Assembly: GCA_965247175.1 (NCBI GenBank)
Contig: OZ252006.1
Location: 620,001-684,000 of the forward strand
Reading direction: 5' to 3'
Origin: JANQMX01 sp965247175
Lineage (GTDB): Bacteria; Pseudomonadota; Alphaproteobacteria; Kiloniellales; DSM-21159
DNA length: 64,000 nt
In this document: positions 53,845 to 62,965 of the stretch, one piece after another
Layout: the number at the start of each line of letters is the position of its first letter
Numbering within the stretch: the stretch's first letter is position 1
The notes under the pieces: generated by a model
Told to the model about the DNA's origin: nothing
The model's input: the letters and a program-made list of their open reading frames with translations, nothing else
Databases searched by the model: none
Program-made: the position numbers and the translations under genes

Positions 53845-55844
53845 GCCGCCTCGAGCAGTTCGGCCTGTCGCGCAATGCCATGCTCTGGCTGCTGCTCTTC
53901 GTCGTCACCTTCGTTCTGGCGCAGGTCAGCAAGGACCTGGCCAAGGAGATGGACGCGCGTTGGCTGATGAAGGTGCCGCGCGATCTGCGTATCCCCATGC
54001 GCGGCGAAATCAGCGACTTCATGAGCTGGCTGGTGGAGAGCGCGAGCTTCGGCCTCTTCACCTTCACCGAGCTGACCCGCAGTATCTCCTGGCTGATCGA
54101 GCAGCCCTACGACTTCGTCCGTGCGCTGGTGATCGAGGGCTTCGTGCGCGGCCAGGGCAACGAAGCCGTGCAGGTGCTGCCGTCGCTGAGCTGGCTGGCC
54201 GTCGCTTTTGTGGTCGCTGCCATGGGGCACTACGCCGGGAGCTGGCGGCTCGCGATCTTCGTCGGCCTTTGCTTCCTCTACCTTGCCGTCTTCGGCCAGT
54301 GGGACAGCGCCATGGTCACGCTGTCCTCCATCCTCATCGCCGTGCCCTTCGGTGTCGTCGGCGGCCTGCTGCTCGGCATTGCGGGCTATCGCTGGCCTTG
54401 GTTCGACCGCCTGATGACGCCGGTGCTGGATCTCATGCAGACGGTGCCGATCTTCGCTTACCTGGTGCCGATCCTGTTTCTCTTCGGCTTCGGGCCGGTC
54501 TCGGCGCTGATCGCCACGGTGATCTATGCCATGCCGCCGATGGTGCGGGTCACCACCCTGGCGCTGCACAACGTGCCCAGCGAGATTCGCGAGTTCGGCA
54601 AGATGGTCGGCTGCACGCGCCGCCAGATGACCTGGCGCGTCCTGGTGCCCTCGGCGCTGCCGAGCCTGATGGTTGGCGTCAACCAGGTCATCATGCTCTC
54701 GCTCAACATGGTGATCATCGCCTCGATGATTGGAGCGGGAGGCCTCGGCTACGACGTGCTGACGTCGCTGCGTCGCCTCGATATCGGTGCTGGGCTAGAG
54801 GCCGGCGTCGCCATCGTCGTGCTGGCCATTGCGCTGGACCGCCTGAGCCAGGCCTTCGCTAACCGCCCGCCGCCGGAGCACAGCGAGCGGCAGCTCAATG
54901 CCCTGCAGCGCCATCCCTGGCTAGTCACGTGCCTGGCCGTTGTTCTCGGCACCGGCCTGGTCGGCTTACTGCTGCCGGCGGTGCAGCAGTATCCGGCAGG
55001 CGCCGAGATCACCACCGGCGCCTTCTGGGAAAACCTGGTGCGCTATATCAACGTGAATTTCTTCGACCAGCTCGAGGCCGTGAAGACCTTCATGCTGGTC
55101 AACTTCATGGTACCGGTGAAGCGCTTCCTGCTCGGTTTGCCCTGGCCCTGGGTCCTGCTGCTGATCGCCTTTGCCGGCTGGCAGCTCGGCGGAATCCGCC
55201 TGGCGCTGCTCTGCTGCGCGCTGACCCTCTTCATCCTGGTCAACGGCCTCTGGGCCAAGGCCATGGTGACGGTCTACCTCGTCGGTGTCTCGGTCATCAT
55301 CGCCTGCATCATCGGCATTCCCATCGGCATCCTCGCGGCCGAGAACGACCGGGCCAACCGCATCGTCCAGGCCTTTATCGACACGCTGCAGACCCTGCCG
55401 AGTTTCGTTTACCTCATTCCCGTGGTGATGCTGTTCCGGGTCGGCGATTTCTCGGCGATGATCGCCGTGGTGCTCTACGCCCTGGCACCTGCCGTCCGTT
55501 ACGCAGCGCACGGCATTCGCTCTATCGATCCGCAGTTGATCGAGGCGGGCATCGTTTCCGGTTGCACTCGTCGGCAGCTTCTCATGCGGATCAAGCTGCC
55601 GCTGGCTTTGCCGGAGATCATGCTCGGCATCAATCAGACCATCATGCTGGCAATCTCCATGTTGGTGATCACAGCACTGGTGGGTACGCGCGACCTCGGT
55701 CAGGAGGTCTACATCGCGCTGACCAAGGCCGACACCGGCCGGGGCATCGTCGCCGGCGTCTCGGTTGCCTGCATCGCCATCATCGCCGACCGCCTGATCG
55801 CGGCGGCTGCACTGCGCAAGAAACGCCGCCTCGGGTTGGCTTGA
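53841..55844 (+). CDS. proW: Glycine betaine/proline-type ABC transporter, fused double permease
   Basis: A 667-residue protein made of two permease halves joined in tandem. The first ends with the EAA loop EIREFGKMVGCTRRQ and LPSLMVGVNQVIMLSLNMVIIASMIGAGG; the second has IEAGIVSGCTRRQ and LPEIMLGINQTIMLAISMLVITALVG. Ordinary ProW proteins have one such half. About 12 or more membrane segments. Start overlaps the ATPase gene by 4 bases. Confidence 0.93.
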   Translation: MSRLEQFGLSRNAMLWLLLFVVTFVLAQVSKDLAKEMDARWLMKVPRDLRIPMRGEISDFMSWLVESASFGLFTFTELTRSISWLIEQPYDFVRALVIEGFVRGQGNEAVQVLPSLSWLAVAFVVAAMGHYAGSWRLAIFVGLCFLYLAVFGQWDSAMVTLSSILIAVPFGVVGGLLLGIAGYRWPWFDRLMTPVLDLMQTVPIFAYLVPILFLFGFGPVSALIATVIYAMPPMVRVTTLALHNVPSEIREFGKMVGCTRRQMTWRVLVPSALPSLMVGVNQVIMLSLNMVIIASMIGAGGLGYDVLTSLRRLDIGAGLEAGVAIVVLAIALDRLSQAFANRPPPEHSERQLNALQRHPWLVTCLAVVLGTGLVGLLLPAVQQYPAGAEITTGAFWENLVRYINVNFFDQLEAVKTFMLVNFMVPVKRFLLGLPWPWVLLLIAFAGWQLGGIRLALLCCALTLFILVNGLWAKAMVTVYLVGVSVIIACIIGIPIGILAAENDRANRIVQAFIDTLQTLPSFVYLIPVVMLFRVGDFSAMIAVVLYALAPAVRYAAHGIRSIDPQLIEAGIVSGCTRRQLLMRIKLPLALPEIMLGINQTIMLAISMLVITALVGTRDLGQEVYIALTKADTGRGIVAGVSVACIAIIADRLIAAAALRKKRRLGLA

Positions 55845-55857
55845 GGGAGGGGGAGAG

Positions 55858-56733
55858 ATGAACGACGCCACAGCGAAGGCGGCCGGCCTGTCGATCTGGT
55901 CGGGGCCGGTCGACCCGCAGCCGCTGAGCGGCGGCATCACCAACGTCAACTTCGTCGTCGAGGATGCCGGGCGCAAGTTCGTGGTGCGGGTGGGGGAGGA
56001 CATTCCGGTCCATCAGATCATGCGCTTCAACGAGGTGGCGGCGAGCCGGGCAGCGGAGCTGGTCGGCATTTCGCCTGCGGTGCGCCATCAGGAGCCAGGC
56101 GTGCTGGTCATCGACTACATCGAGGGCAAGACCTTCGGCGAGGAAGACGTCCGCCTGCCGGCGAACCTCGAACGCATCCTGCCGGTGATCAAGCGCTGCC
56201 ACCGGGATATCCCGACCAAGCTGCGCGGCCCAGCGCTGATGTTTTGGGTCTTCCACGTCATCCGCGACTACGCTGGCACCTTGGAAGCAGGAGAGAGCCG
56301 GCACCTCGCCAAGCTGCCCGAGCTGCTGGCCGCGGCCGCGGCGCTGGAGCGTGCCGTTGGTCCCATCGAGGTGGTCTTCGGTCACAACGACCTGCTGCCC
56401 GCTAACTTCATCGACGACGGTGAGCGGGTCTGGCTCGTCGACTGGGACTATGCCGGATTTAACAGCCCGCTGTTCGACCTCGGTGGCTTGGCGTCCAACA
56501 ACGGCCTGACGCCGGAGCAGGAAGACTGGATGCTTGAAACCTACTTCGAGCGGCCGCTCGACGATGTGTTGCGCCGCCGCTACGGCGCCATGAAGTGCGC
56601 CTCGCTCTTGCGGGAAACCACCTGGAGCATGGTTTCGGAGATCCACTCCGATCTCGATTTCGACTACGCCGCCTATACGGCGGAGAACCTGGCCCGCTTC
56701 GAGCGGGCTTACGACGACTTCAAGCGAAGCTGA
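55858..56733 (+). CDS. Choline-kinase-like phosphotransferase
   Basis: A 291-residue APH-fold kinase of the LicA/choline kinase type. It has LSGGITNVNFVV (ATP-binding start), FGHNDLLPANFI with the catalytic H176-N-D178 (Brenner motif) and N183, then WLVDWDYAG where D195/D197 bind magnesium. It lies 13 bases after the permease and 10 bases before the dehydrogenase, so it is in the operon. It probably phosphorylates the imported alcohol or amine, e.g. choline; substrate is inference. Confidence 0.85.
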   Translation: MNDATAKAAGLSIWSGPVDPQPLSGGITNVNFVVEDAGRKFVVRVGEDIPVHQIMRFNEVAASRAAELVGISPAVRHQEPGVLVIDYIEGKTFGEEDVRLPANLERILPVIKRCHRDIPTKLRGPALMFWVFHVIRDYAGTLEAGESRHLAKLPELLAAAAALERAVGPIEVVFGHNDLLPANFIDDGERVWLVDWDYAGFNSPLFDLGGLASNNGLTPEQEDWMLETYFERPLDDVLRRRYGAMKCASLLRETTWSMVSEIHSDLDFDYAAYTAENLARFERAYDDFKRS

Positions 56734-56743
56734 GGAGACGACA

Positions 56744-59194
56744 GTGGGGGCGCTTCCTTCAACGGCGAAGGCTGTCATTATCGGCGGCGGCATCGTCGGC
56801 TGCTCGACGGCCTATCACTTGGCCAAGCTGGGCTGGACCGACACGGTCCTGCTGGAACGGCACAAGCTGACCTCGGGCACGACCTTCCATGCCGCTGGCC
56901 TGGTCGGACAACTGCGCAGCAACGCCAACATCACCCAGCTTCTCGGCGAGTCGGTCGCGCTCTACGACCGCCTGGAACAAGAGACCGGGCTCGGCACCGG
57001 CTGGAAGATGAACGGCGGTCTCAGGCTGGCTTGCAACGAAGCGCGTTGGACCGAGGTGAAACGCCAGGCGACGACCGCGCACTCCTTCGGTCTCGACATG
57101 CAGCTCTTGACGCCGAAGGAAGCACAGGAGCTCTGGCCGCTGATGCAGGTCGAGGATGTGATCGGGGCGGCCTACCTGCCGACTGACGGACAGGCCAATC
57201 CTTCCGACATCACCCAGGCTTTGGCCAAGGGCGCGCGGATGGCCGGCGCGACCCTGCTGGAAGAGACGGATGTCACCTCCATCGTCGTGGAGGATGGGCG
57301 CATTCGCGGCATTGAGACGAACCGCGGGCGCATCGAGTGCGAGATCGTCGTCTGCTGTGCCGGGCAGTGGTCCCGGGCGCTTGCCGCGACCGTCGGCGTC
57401 AACGTGCCCTTGGTGTCGGTGCAGCATCAATACATGGTCACCGAGACCATCGACGGCGTGGCGCCGGACCTACCGACCCTGCGCGACCCCGACCGCCTGA
57501 CCTACTACAAGGAGGAGGTCGGCGGCCTGGTGATGGGCGGCTATGAGCAGAACCCCTTGCCCTGGGCGGAGGACGGCATTCCGCCAGGCTTCAACTTCTC
57601 GCTGCTCGACTCGGACTTCGATCACTTCCAGCAGCTTATCGAATTGTCCTTGGGGCGCGTGCCGGCCTTGGAAACCGCCGGCGTCAAGCAACTCATCAAT
57701 GGCCCCGAGAGCTTCACGCCGGACGGCAGTTTTATCGTCGGGGAGGCGCCGGAGTTGATGAACTTCTTCGTTGGCGCCGGCTTCAATGCCTTCGGTATCG
57801 CCGCGGGGGGCGGGGCCGGCATGGCCCTGGCCGAGTGGATCCATGCCGGCGAGCCACCCTACGATCTTTGGCCGGTCGACATCCGACGCTTCGGGCGGCC
57901 GCACTTCGATACGGACTGGGTGCGGAGCCGTACGCTGGAGGCTTACGCCAAGCACTACACCATCGCCTGGCCGTCGGAGGAGCATGACAGCGGGCGACCC
58001 TGCCGCCGGTCGCCGCTCTATGCGCAGTTGAAAGGGAAGGGCGCCTGCTTCGGCGAGAAGCTGGGCTGGGAGCGGCCGAACTGGTTTGCCGACCGTGCTG
58101 CGGGGGAGGTGCCGCAGGACGTCTACAGCTTCGAGCGGCCCGGCTGGTTCGAGGCCGTCGCGCGGGAGCATCGCGCGGCGCGAGAAGCCGCCGTGATCTT
58201 CGACCAGACAAGCTTCGCCAAGTTCGTCTTGAAAGGCCCAGACGCCGCCGCCGCCTTGGAGTGGATCTGCGCCAATCACATCGACAAGCCGGTCGGGCGA
58301 CTGACCTACACCCAGATGCTCAACGACCACGGCGGCATCGAGTGCGACCTGACCGTGGCGCGGCTGGGGTTGGACGAGTTTTACATCGTCACCGGGACCG
58401 GCTTCGCGACCCACGACTTTGACTGGATCCGGCGCAACATCGGCGCCGGCATGAACGCGCAGCTCTTCGATGTGACCTCGTCCAATGCCGTGCTGTCGCT
58501 GATGGGACCGCGGGCGCGGGACGTGCTGCAGGCGGTGACGCGGGACGACGTCTCCAACGAAGGCTTTCCCTTCGGTCGGGCACGACGCATCGGCATTGCC
58601 GGCTGTCCGGTGCTCGCCCTGCGCGTGACTTATGTCGGCGAGCTGGGCTGGGAGCTTCATCTGCCGGTCGAGTACGCCGTCAGCGTCTATGAGGCGCTGA
58701 TGGACGCGGGGGCGGAGATGGGCTTGGCCGATGCCGGTTACCGCGCCTTGGAGACGCTGCGGCTGGAGAAGGGTTATCGCGCCTGGGGTTCCGATATCGG
58801 GCCAGACCATACTCCGGTCGAGGCGGGGCTCGACTGGGCCGTCAAGCTGCGCCGCAACACGCCTTTCAAAGGACGTGAAGCCATAGAAGCGCAAAAGCGC
58901 GACGGCGTGGCCAAGCGCTTCGCCTGCTTCACTGTCGAAGACCCCAACATCACGCTTCTGGGGCGGGAGACCATCTACCGCAACGATCGGCGGGTCGGCT
59001 GGCTCTCCAGCGCCGGCTTCGGCCATACCCTGGGACAGCCCATCGGCTATGGCTACGTCCGCGACCCAGATGGTGTGGATGCGGACTATCTCAAGGCAGG
59101 CCGCTATGAACTCGAGGTCGCGACCGAGCGGGTGTCGGCGCTGTTCCATGCCGAGGCGCTCTACGACCCGAAGAACGAGCGCGTGCGCTGCTGA
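56744..59194 (+). CDS. Dimethylglycine/sarcosine dehydrogenase-type flavoprotein (second copy)
   Basis: An 816-residue paralogue of the product of the gene at 40490. FAD domain: AVIIGGGIVGCSTAYHLA and LTSGTTFHAAGLVGQLRS, with H49 as the likely covalent FAD His; GPESFTPDGSFIVGE follows. GcvT-like part from about 450: LEWICANHIDKPVGRLTYTQMLND, VTYVGELGWELHLP and ETLRLEKGYRAWGSDI. It starts at GTG 56744. It oxidises an N-methyl group and passes it to folate. It is the last gene of the betaine-type operon. Confidence 0.9.
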   Translation: MGALPSTAKAVIIGGGIVGCSTAYHLAKLGWTDTVLLERHKLTSGTTFHAAGLVGQLRSNANITQLLGESVALYDRLEQETGLGTGWKMNGGLRLACNEARWTEVKRQATTAHSFGLDMQLLTPKEAQELWPLMQVEDVIGAAYLPTDGQANPSDITQALAKGARMAGATLLEETDVTSIVVEDGRIRGIETNRGRIECEIVVCCAGQWSRALAATVGVNVPLVSVQHQYMVTETIDGVAPDLPTLRDPDRLTYYKEEVGGLVMGGYEQNPLPWAEDGIPPGFNFSLLDSDFDHFQQLIELSLGRVPALETAGVKQLINGPESFTPDGSFIVGEAPELMNFFVGAGFNAFGIAAGGGAGMALAEWIHAGEPPYDLWPVDIRRFGRPHFDTDWVRSRTLEAYAKHYTIAWPSEEHDSGRPCRRSPLYAQLKGKGACFGEKLGWERPNWFADRAAGEVPQDVYSFERPGWFEAVAREHRAAREAAVIFDQTSFAKFVLKGPDAAAALEWICANHIDKPVGRLTYTQMLNDHGGIECDLTVARLGLDEFYIVTGTGFATHDFDWIRRNIGAGMNAQLFDVTSSNAVLSLMGPRARDVLQAVTRDDVSNEGFPFGRARRIGIAGCPVLALRVTYVGELGWELHLPVEYAVSVYEALMDAGAEMGLADAGYRALETLRLEKGYRAWGSDIGPDHTPVEAGLDWAVKLRRNTPFKGREAIEAQKRDGVAKRFACFTVEDPNITLLGRETIYRNDRRVGWLSSAGFGHTLGQPIGYGYVRDPDGVDADYLKAGRYELEVATERVSALFHAEALYDPKNERVRC

Positions 59195-59224
59195 CCTGCG
59201 TATTGCGCAGTTGCGTTTCTAAGA

Positions 59225-59262
59225 GACTCATTTTAGAAAGTAAAAGCTTTCAAAAATGAGTC
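59225..59262. repeat. AT-rich inverted repeat before an MFS gene
   Basis: GACTCATTTTAGAAAG (59225-59240) and CTTTCAAAAATGAGTC (59247-59262) form 16-base arms with one mismatch and a 6-base loop. It ends 6 bases before the ATG of the MFS gene and covers where a ribosome site would be. It may be an operator or an mRNA structure hiding the start. Confidence 0.7.
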
Positions 59263-59268
59263 GAAGCC

Positions 59269-60708
59269 ATGACCGATCAAGCCGAGTCCGGGACGGTTGC
59301 CTGGGGAGAGATCCTCAATGTGTCCTATGGCCCATCTTTGGCGGTGGTCTGCCTGGGAGTTTGGCTGCACGCGGCGGACAGCCTGCTGGTCGCGACCATG
59401 CTGCCGGCCATCGTTGCGGAGGTTGGGGGCGAAGCCATGGTCGCTTGGACCATCGCCCTCTACGACATTGGCTCCATCGTTGCCGGAGCGGCCAGCGCGC
59501 TTCTTGCCATGCGCTACGGGCTGCGGCTCTCCATGAGTGCTTCGGCGCTGGTTTTCAGCGGGGGCTGCGTCGTCAGCGCCATCGCCCAAAGCATGGAGGT
59601 CGTGCTGATCGGCCGCCTGCTGCAAGGTTTGGGCGGCGGCGGCTTGATGGCCTTGTCTTTCGTTGGCGTCGGGCAGCTCTTCCCAAGGCGCCTGGTGGCG
59701 CGGGCCATGGCGGCCATCTCCACGTTCTGGGGTGTGTCGGCTTTCCTCGGTCCGCTGATCGGCGGGCTCTTCGTAGAGTTCGGAACTTGGCGCGGCGGCT
59801 TTTGGTTCTTCGCGGTTCAGGCTTTGGCATTGGCTGTTTGGGTGGCCTTCGGCCCTAAGCTGGGAGGCAGGCCGGCGCCCGAGTTGACGAGCGCACGCTT
59901 TCCCTTTCGACGTCTGTTTTTCCTGTCTGCCGGAGTGCTGCTGATCGCCTACGGCGGTCTGGATGTCTCGCCCTTGGGCACCTCCGCTTTCGTTCTCGCC
60001 GGGATCGCTTGCTTGCTCGTCTTTCTGCGTCTCGACGGAAGGCGTGGCGACCAACGACTTCTGCCGTTCGGACCTTTCAGGTTGGCAACGCCCGTCGGCG
60101 CCAGCCTGACCCTCGTGCTCTGCTTCTCCATGGCGACGATCGCCATCACCGCTTATGGCCCGCTGCTGGTGACCGCCTTGCACGGAACCTCGGCGCTGGT
60201 TGCCGGCTACATCGTTGCCTGCTCTTCGATCGGCTGGTCGGTCGCGGCGGTGCTTGTGTCCGGCGCGGCAGAGCGACACGACCCTAAGCTCATTGCGAGC
60301 GGCATGATCATGGTGACCGCCAGCATCATCGGGTTCGCCTACAGTGTTGCGGCGGGCCCTGTCTGGCTGATCGCCGTCTGTGCTGTGGCGGAGGGAGCCG
60401 GCTTCGGCTTGGCTTGGACCTTCATCCTGCGCCGGATTACCGGGCTGGCGCCTGTTCAAGAGCGCGAGCGTGTCTCGGGTGCCATCCCGACCGTGCAACG
60501 GCTTGGCTACGCCTTGGGTGCCGCCTACATCGGCATCGTCGCCAACGCGGCTGGCTTTGCCGATGCGGAGCGGGGCGCCACGAGCTCCGTCGCAATCGCC
60601 GTCTTCCTGGCGAGTTTGCCGTTTGCCGCCCTCGGCCTCGTCGCGACCGCACGCTTCGTGTTGTTTAAGCGCAACGTGCCGTCTCGTGAGGGGGCAGCCT
60701 TTCGCTAG
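59269..60708 (+). CDS. MFS transporter (14-TM, drug/H+ antiporter-like)
   Basis: A 479-residue carrier with about 14 hydrophobic helices. It has the LPAIVAEVGG start, VLIGRLLQGLGGGGLMALSFV (motif C-like region) and a long C-terminal half, as in the DHA2-type family, along with LGLVATARFVLF near the end. It probably exports a small compound. The start lies 6 bases after a large AT-rich inverted repeat. Confidence 0.83.
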   Translation: MTDQAESGTVAWGEILNVSYGPSLAVVCLGVWLHAADSLLVATMLPAIVAEVGGEAMVAWTIALYDIGSIVAGAASALLAMRYGLRLSMSASALVFSGGCVVSAIAQSMEVVLIGRLLQGLGGGGLMALSFVGVGQLFPRRLVARAMAAISTFWGVSAFLGPLIGGLFVEFGTWRGGFWFFAVQALALAVWVAFGPKLGGRPAPELTSARFPFRRLFFLSAGVLLIAYGGLDVSPLGTSAFVLAGIACLLVFLRLDGRRGDQRLLPFGPFRLATPVGASLTLVLCFSMATIAITAYGPLLVTALHGTSALVAGYIVACSSIGWSVAAVLVSGAAERHDPKLIASGMIMVTASIIGFAYSVAAGPVWLIAVCAVAEGAGFGLAWTFILRRITGLAPVQERERVSGAIPTVQRLGYALGAAYIGIVANAAGFADAERGATSSVAIAVFLASLPFAALGLVATARFVLFKRNVPSREGAAFR

Positions 60709-60851
60709 CCATTCCAGTTCACCCCCCTGGGTGCATTAACAGCCGCTTTCGCAGGCCCTTAGTCTTTCAGGATTGCGGAGGAGCGTGCGGCAACAGGGCC
60801 GGCAACAAGCAAACAACCGAGAAAGCCGGCTCCCAACAGGGAGAGTGCAAC

Positions 60852-61973
60852 ATGGATGTTTTCGACAAGATCCGGAGCGATCTGCTGAGCGGCCGGATGA
60901 GCCGGCGGCGTGCCTTACAGCTTCTGGCAGCGACGGGTGCCGTCGCCGTTACCGGTCCCATGACGGCCGAGCGCGCGGCGGCGAGCGACGATCACCCTTT
61001 GGTCTTCACCTGGACCGGCTATGACGACCCCGGTCTCTTTCCAGCCTATCAGGAGAAGTATGGCGCGCTGCCGCGCTTCACCTTCTGGGGCGACGAGGAA
61101 GAGGGCGTTGCGAAGCTGCTCAGCGGTTTCTCGCCAGACGTGATCTTCCCTTGCTTCTACAAGATCAAGAAATGGTACGAGACCGGCCGCCTGGATGCGG
61201 TCGACACCGCCAAGCTCTCCCATTGGGAGGACATCTTCCCGAGCCTGCGCGAGCTCGACGGGGTGGTGCAGGGTGGCAACGTGGTCTGGGTGCCCATTGA
61301 CTGGGGACAGACCTCCGTGATCTTCCGTACGGACCTGGCGCCCGAATACGTCGGCAACGAGACCTGGGGCATCCTCTGGGATCCCAAATACCAGGGCCGG
61401 GTGGCCGCTTTCGACAGCCTGGTCGATGCCGTCGTGGCCTCGGGCATCATGGCCGGCCTCGACAACATCTTCGACTATCGCTCCGACGAGGATCTGGAGG
61501 CGGCGCGGGAGTGGACCCGCAAGCTGGTCCAGCAGGTGCGCTTCTTCTCCAACGACCCGACGACCTTGGAGCAGGCTCTGGCGTCCGGCGAGATCGTCGC
61601 CGCCACCGCCTGGGCGGAGTCCCTGGTGCGCCTCAAGGAGCAGGGCCTGCCGGTCGAGTACATGAACCCGAAGGAAGGGCGCATGACCTGGGTTTGCGGT
61701 CTGTCGATCATCAAGGGCGACGGCAACCGCGACAAGATCCACGATGTCATCGACGCCATGCTCGACCCGCGCTCGCGCATGTTCGAGATGGAGGCTTTCG
61801 GCACCGGCTCCTCGACCCAGACGCCGTATCAGATCATGGATGAGATCAAGCTCGCCGAGCTCGGTCACTCCAAGGATCCGGAAGCGGCGCTGTCGAAAGG
61901 CATCTTCCAGCTCGAGATCCAGGGAGAAGAGCGCTTGCAGGAGATGTTCGACGAAGCCAAGGCGGGCCTGTGA
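60852..61973 (+). CDS. potD: Polyamine-type ABC transporter, substrate-binding protein
   Basis: A 373-residue protein of the PotD/PotF (spermidine/putrescine) type. The N-terminus has a Tat-type SRRRALQLLAATGAVAV signal at about 17-33, so it is probably exported folded. The mature part has LVFTWTGYDDPGLFPAYQEKYG, DVIFPCFYKIKKWYETG, and VWVPIDWGQTSVIFR. The Tat signal is unusual among PotDs, which mostly use Sec. Substrate may be a polyamine or a related compound. Confidence 0.88.
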   Translation: MDVFDKIRSDLLSGRMSRRRALQLLAATGAVAVTGPMTAERAAASDDHPLVFTWTGYDDPGLFPAYQEKYGALPRFTFWGDEEEGVAKLLSGFSPDVIFPCFYKIKKWYETGRLDAVDTAKLSHWEDIFPSLRELDGVVQGGNVVWVPIDWGQTSVIFRTDLAPEYVGNETWGILWDPKYQGRVAAFDSLVDAVVASGIMAGLDNIFDYRSDEDLEAAREWTRKLVQQVRFFSNDPTTLEQALASGEIVAATAWAESLVRLKEQGLPVEYMNPKEGRMTWVCGLSIIKGDGNRDKIHDVIDAMLDPRSRMFEMEAFGTGSSTQTPYQIMDEIKLAELGHSKDPEAALSKGIFQLEIQGEERLQEMFDEAKAGL

Positions 61974-62034
61974 CCAGCCATACCAAGGCAGGTTTGTGCT
62001 AGCGTTGTAGCGTTAAGGATTAGCGCGAAGCCTC

Positions 62035-62955
62035 ATGGCAGTGGAGGCCATCACCACGACGTCGGAGGCGCCGACGGTCGCACGGCGCAGGCTCTTTGCG
62101 TTCGATCGCGACGCCCGGCGCGGCCTCTCGCTGCTTTCCCCGACGGTGCTTCTCTTGGTCGTGGCCTTGGCCGTGCCGATCGGCGTGCTGATCGGGCTCA
62201 GCTTCTGGACCCAGAGCGGCCTGACCTTCCATCCGGGCTTCTCGACGGTCAACTACGAGACCTTCTTCGAGAAACGCATCTATCCGCTGATCCTCTGGCG
62301 CTCCATACAGATTTCCGCCCTGGTCGCCTTGGTCACCGTGCTGCTGGCCTATCCCGCCGCCTATTTCATCGCTTTCAAGGTGAAGCGGCGGAAGATCCTG
62401 TGGCTGGTGCTGATCACCCTGCCGTTCTGGACCAGCTATCTCTTGCGCGTCTTCGCCTGGAAGATCGTGCTCGGCTACAACGGCGTGGTGAATTCGGGGC
62501 TAATGGCTATGGGGATCATCGACGAGCCCCTGACGTTCATGCTGCACAACCTGAACGCCGTGGTCATCACCCTGGCCCATGCCTGGGCGGCCTTCGCCAT
62601 CCTGCCGATCTACGTCTCGCTGGAGAAGATCGACCGCTCGCTGCTGGAGGCCGCGGCCGATCTGGGAGAGGGGCCGGTGGGCCGCTTCCTGCGGGTCACT
62701 CTGCCGCTTTCCATGCCCGGCGTGATCGCCGCCTTGCTGCTGGTCTTCATTCCCACGGTCGGCGACTACGTCACGCCAAAGCTGGTCGGCGGCAACACCG
62801 GCATCATGATCGGCAACCTGGTCCAGTCCCAGTTCGGCCGCGGCAACAACTGGCCCATGGGGGCGGCCATCTCCGTCGTCTCCATGATCACCATCACTGG
62901 CGTGGTCTGCGGCTTCCTGTTGCTGTTCCACCAGCTCAAGAAGCGCCTGGTATGA
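62035..62955 (+). CDS. potB: Polyamine-type ABC transporter permease (PotB-like)
   Basis: A 306-residue permease with an N-terminal cytoplasmic segment and about six membrane helices. The EAA loop lies in EKIDRSLLEAAADLGEGP then FLRVTLPLSMPGVIAALLLVFIPTVGDYVTP. It follows potD after 61 bases and precedes potC by 10 bases. Confidence 0.92.
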   Translation: MAVEAITTTSEAPTVARRRLFAFDRDARRGLSLLSPTVLLLVVALAVPIGVLIGLSFWTQSGLTFHPGFSTVNYETFFEKRIYPLILWRSIQISALVALVTVLLAYPAAYFIAFKVKRRKILWLVLITLPFWTSYLLRVFAWKIVLGYNGVVNSGLMAMGIIDEPLTFMLHNLNAVVITLAHAWAAFAILPIYVSLEKIDRSLLEAAADLGEGPVGRFLRVTLPLSMPGVIAALLLVFIPTVGDYVTPKLVGGNTGIMIGNLVQSQFGRGNNWPMGAAISVVSMITITGVVCGFLLLFHQLKKRLV

Positions 62956-62965
62956 GGAGCGGGCG

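Noticed and set aside
57470..59149. 559-residue open frame on the minus strand
   Set aside because: It is antisense to the FAD/folate dehydrogenase gene, His/Gln/Arg-rich, and has no domain pattern; the plus-strand protein has complete conserved motifs.
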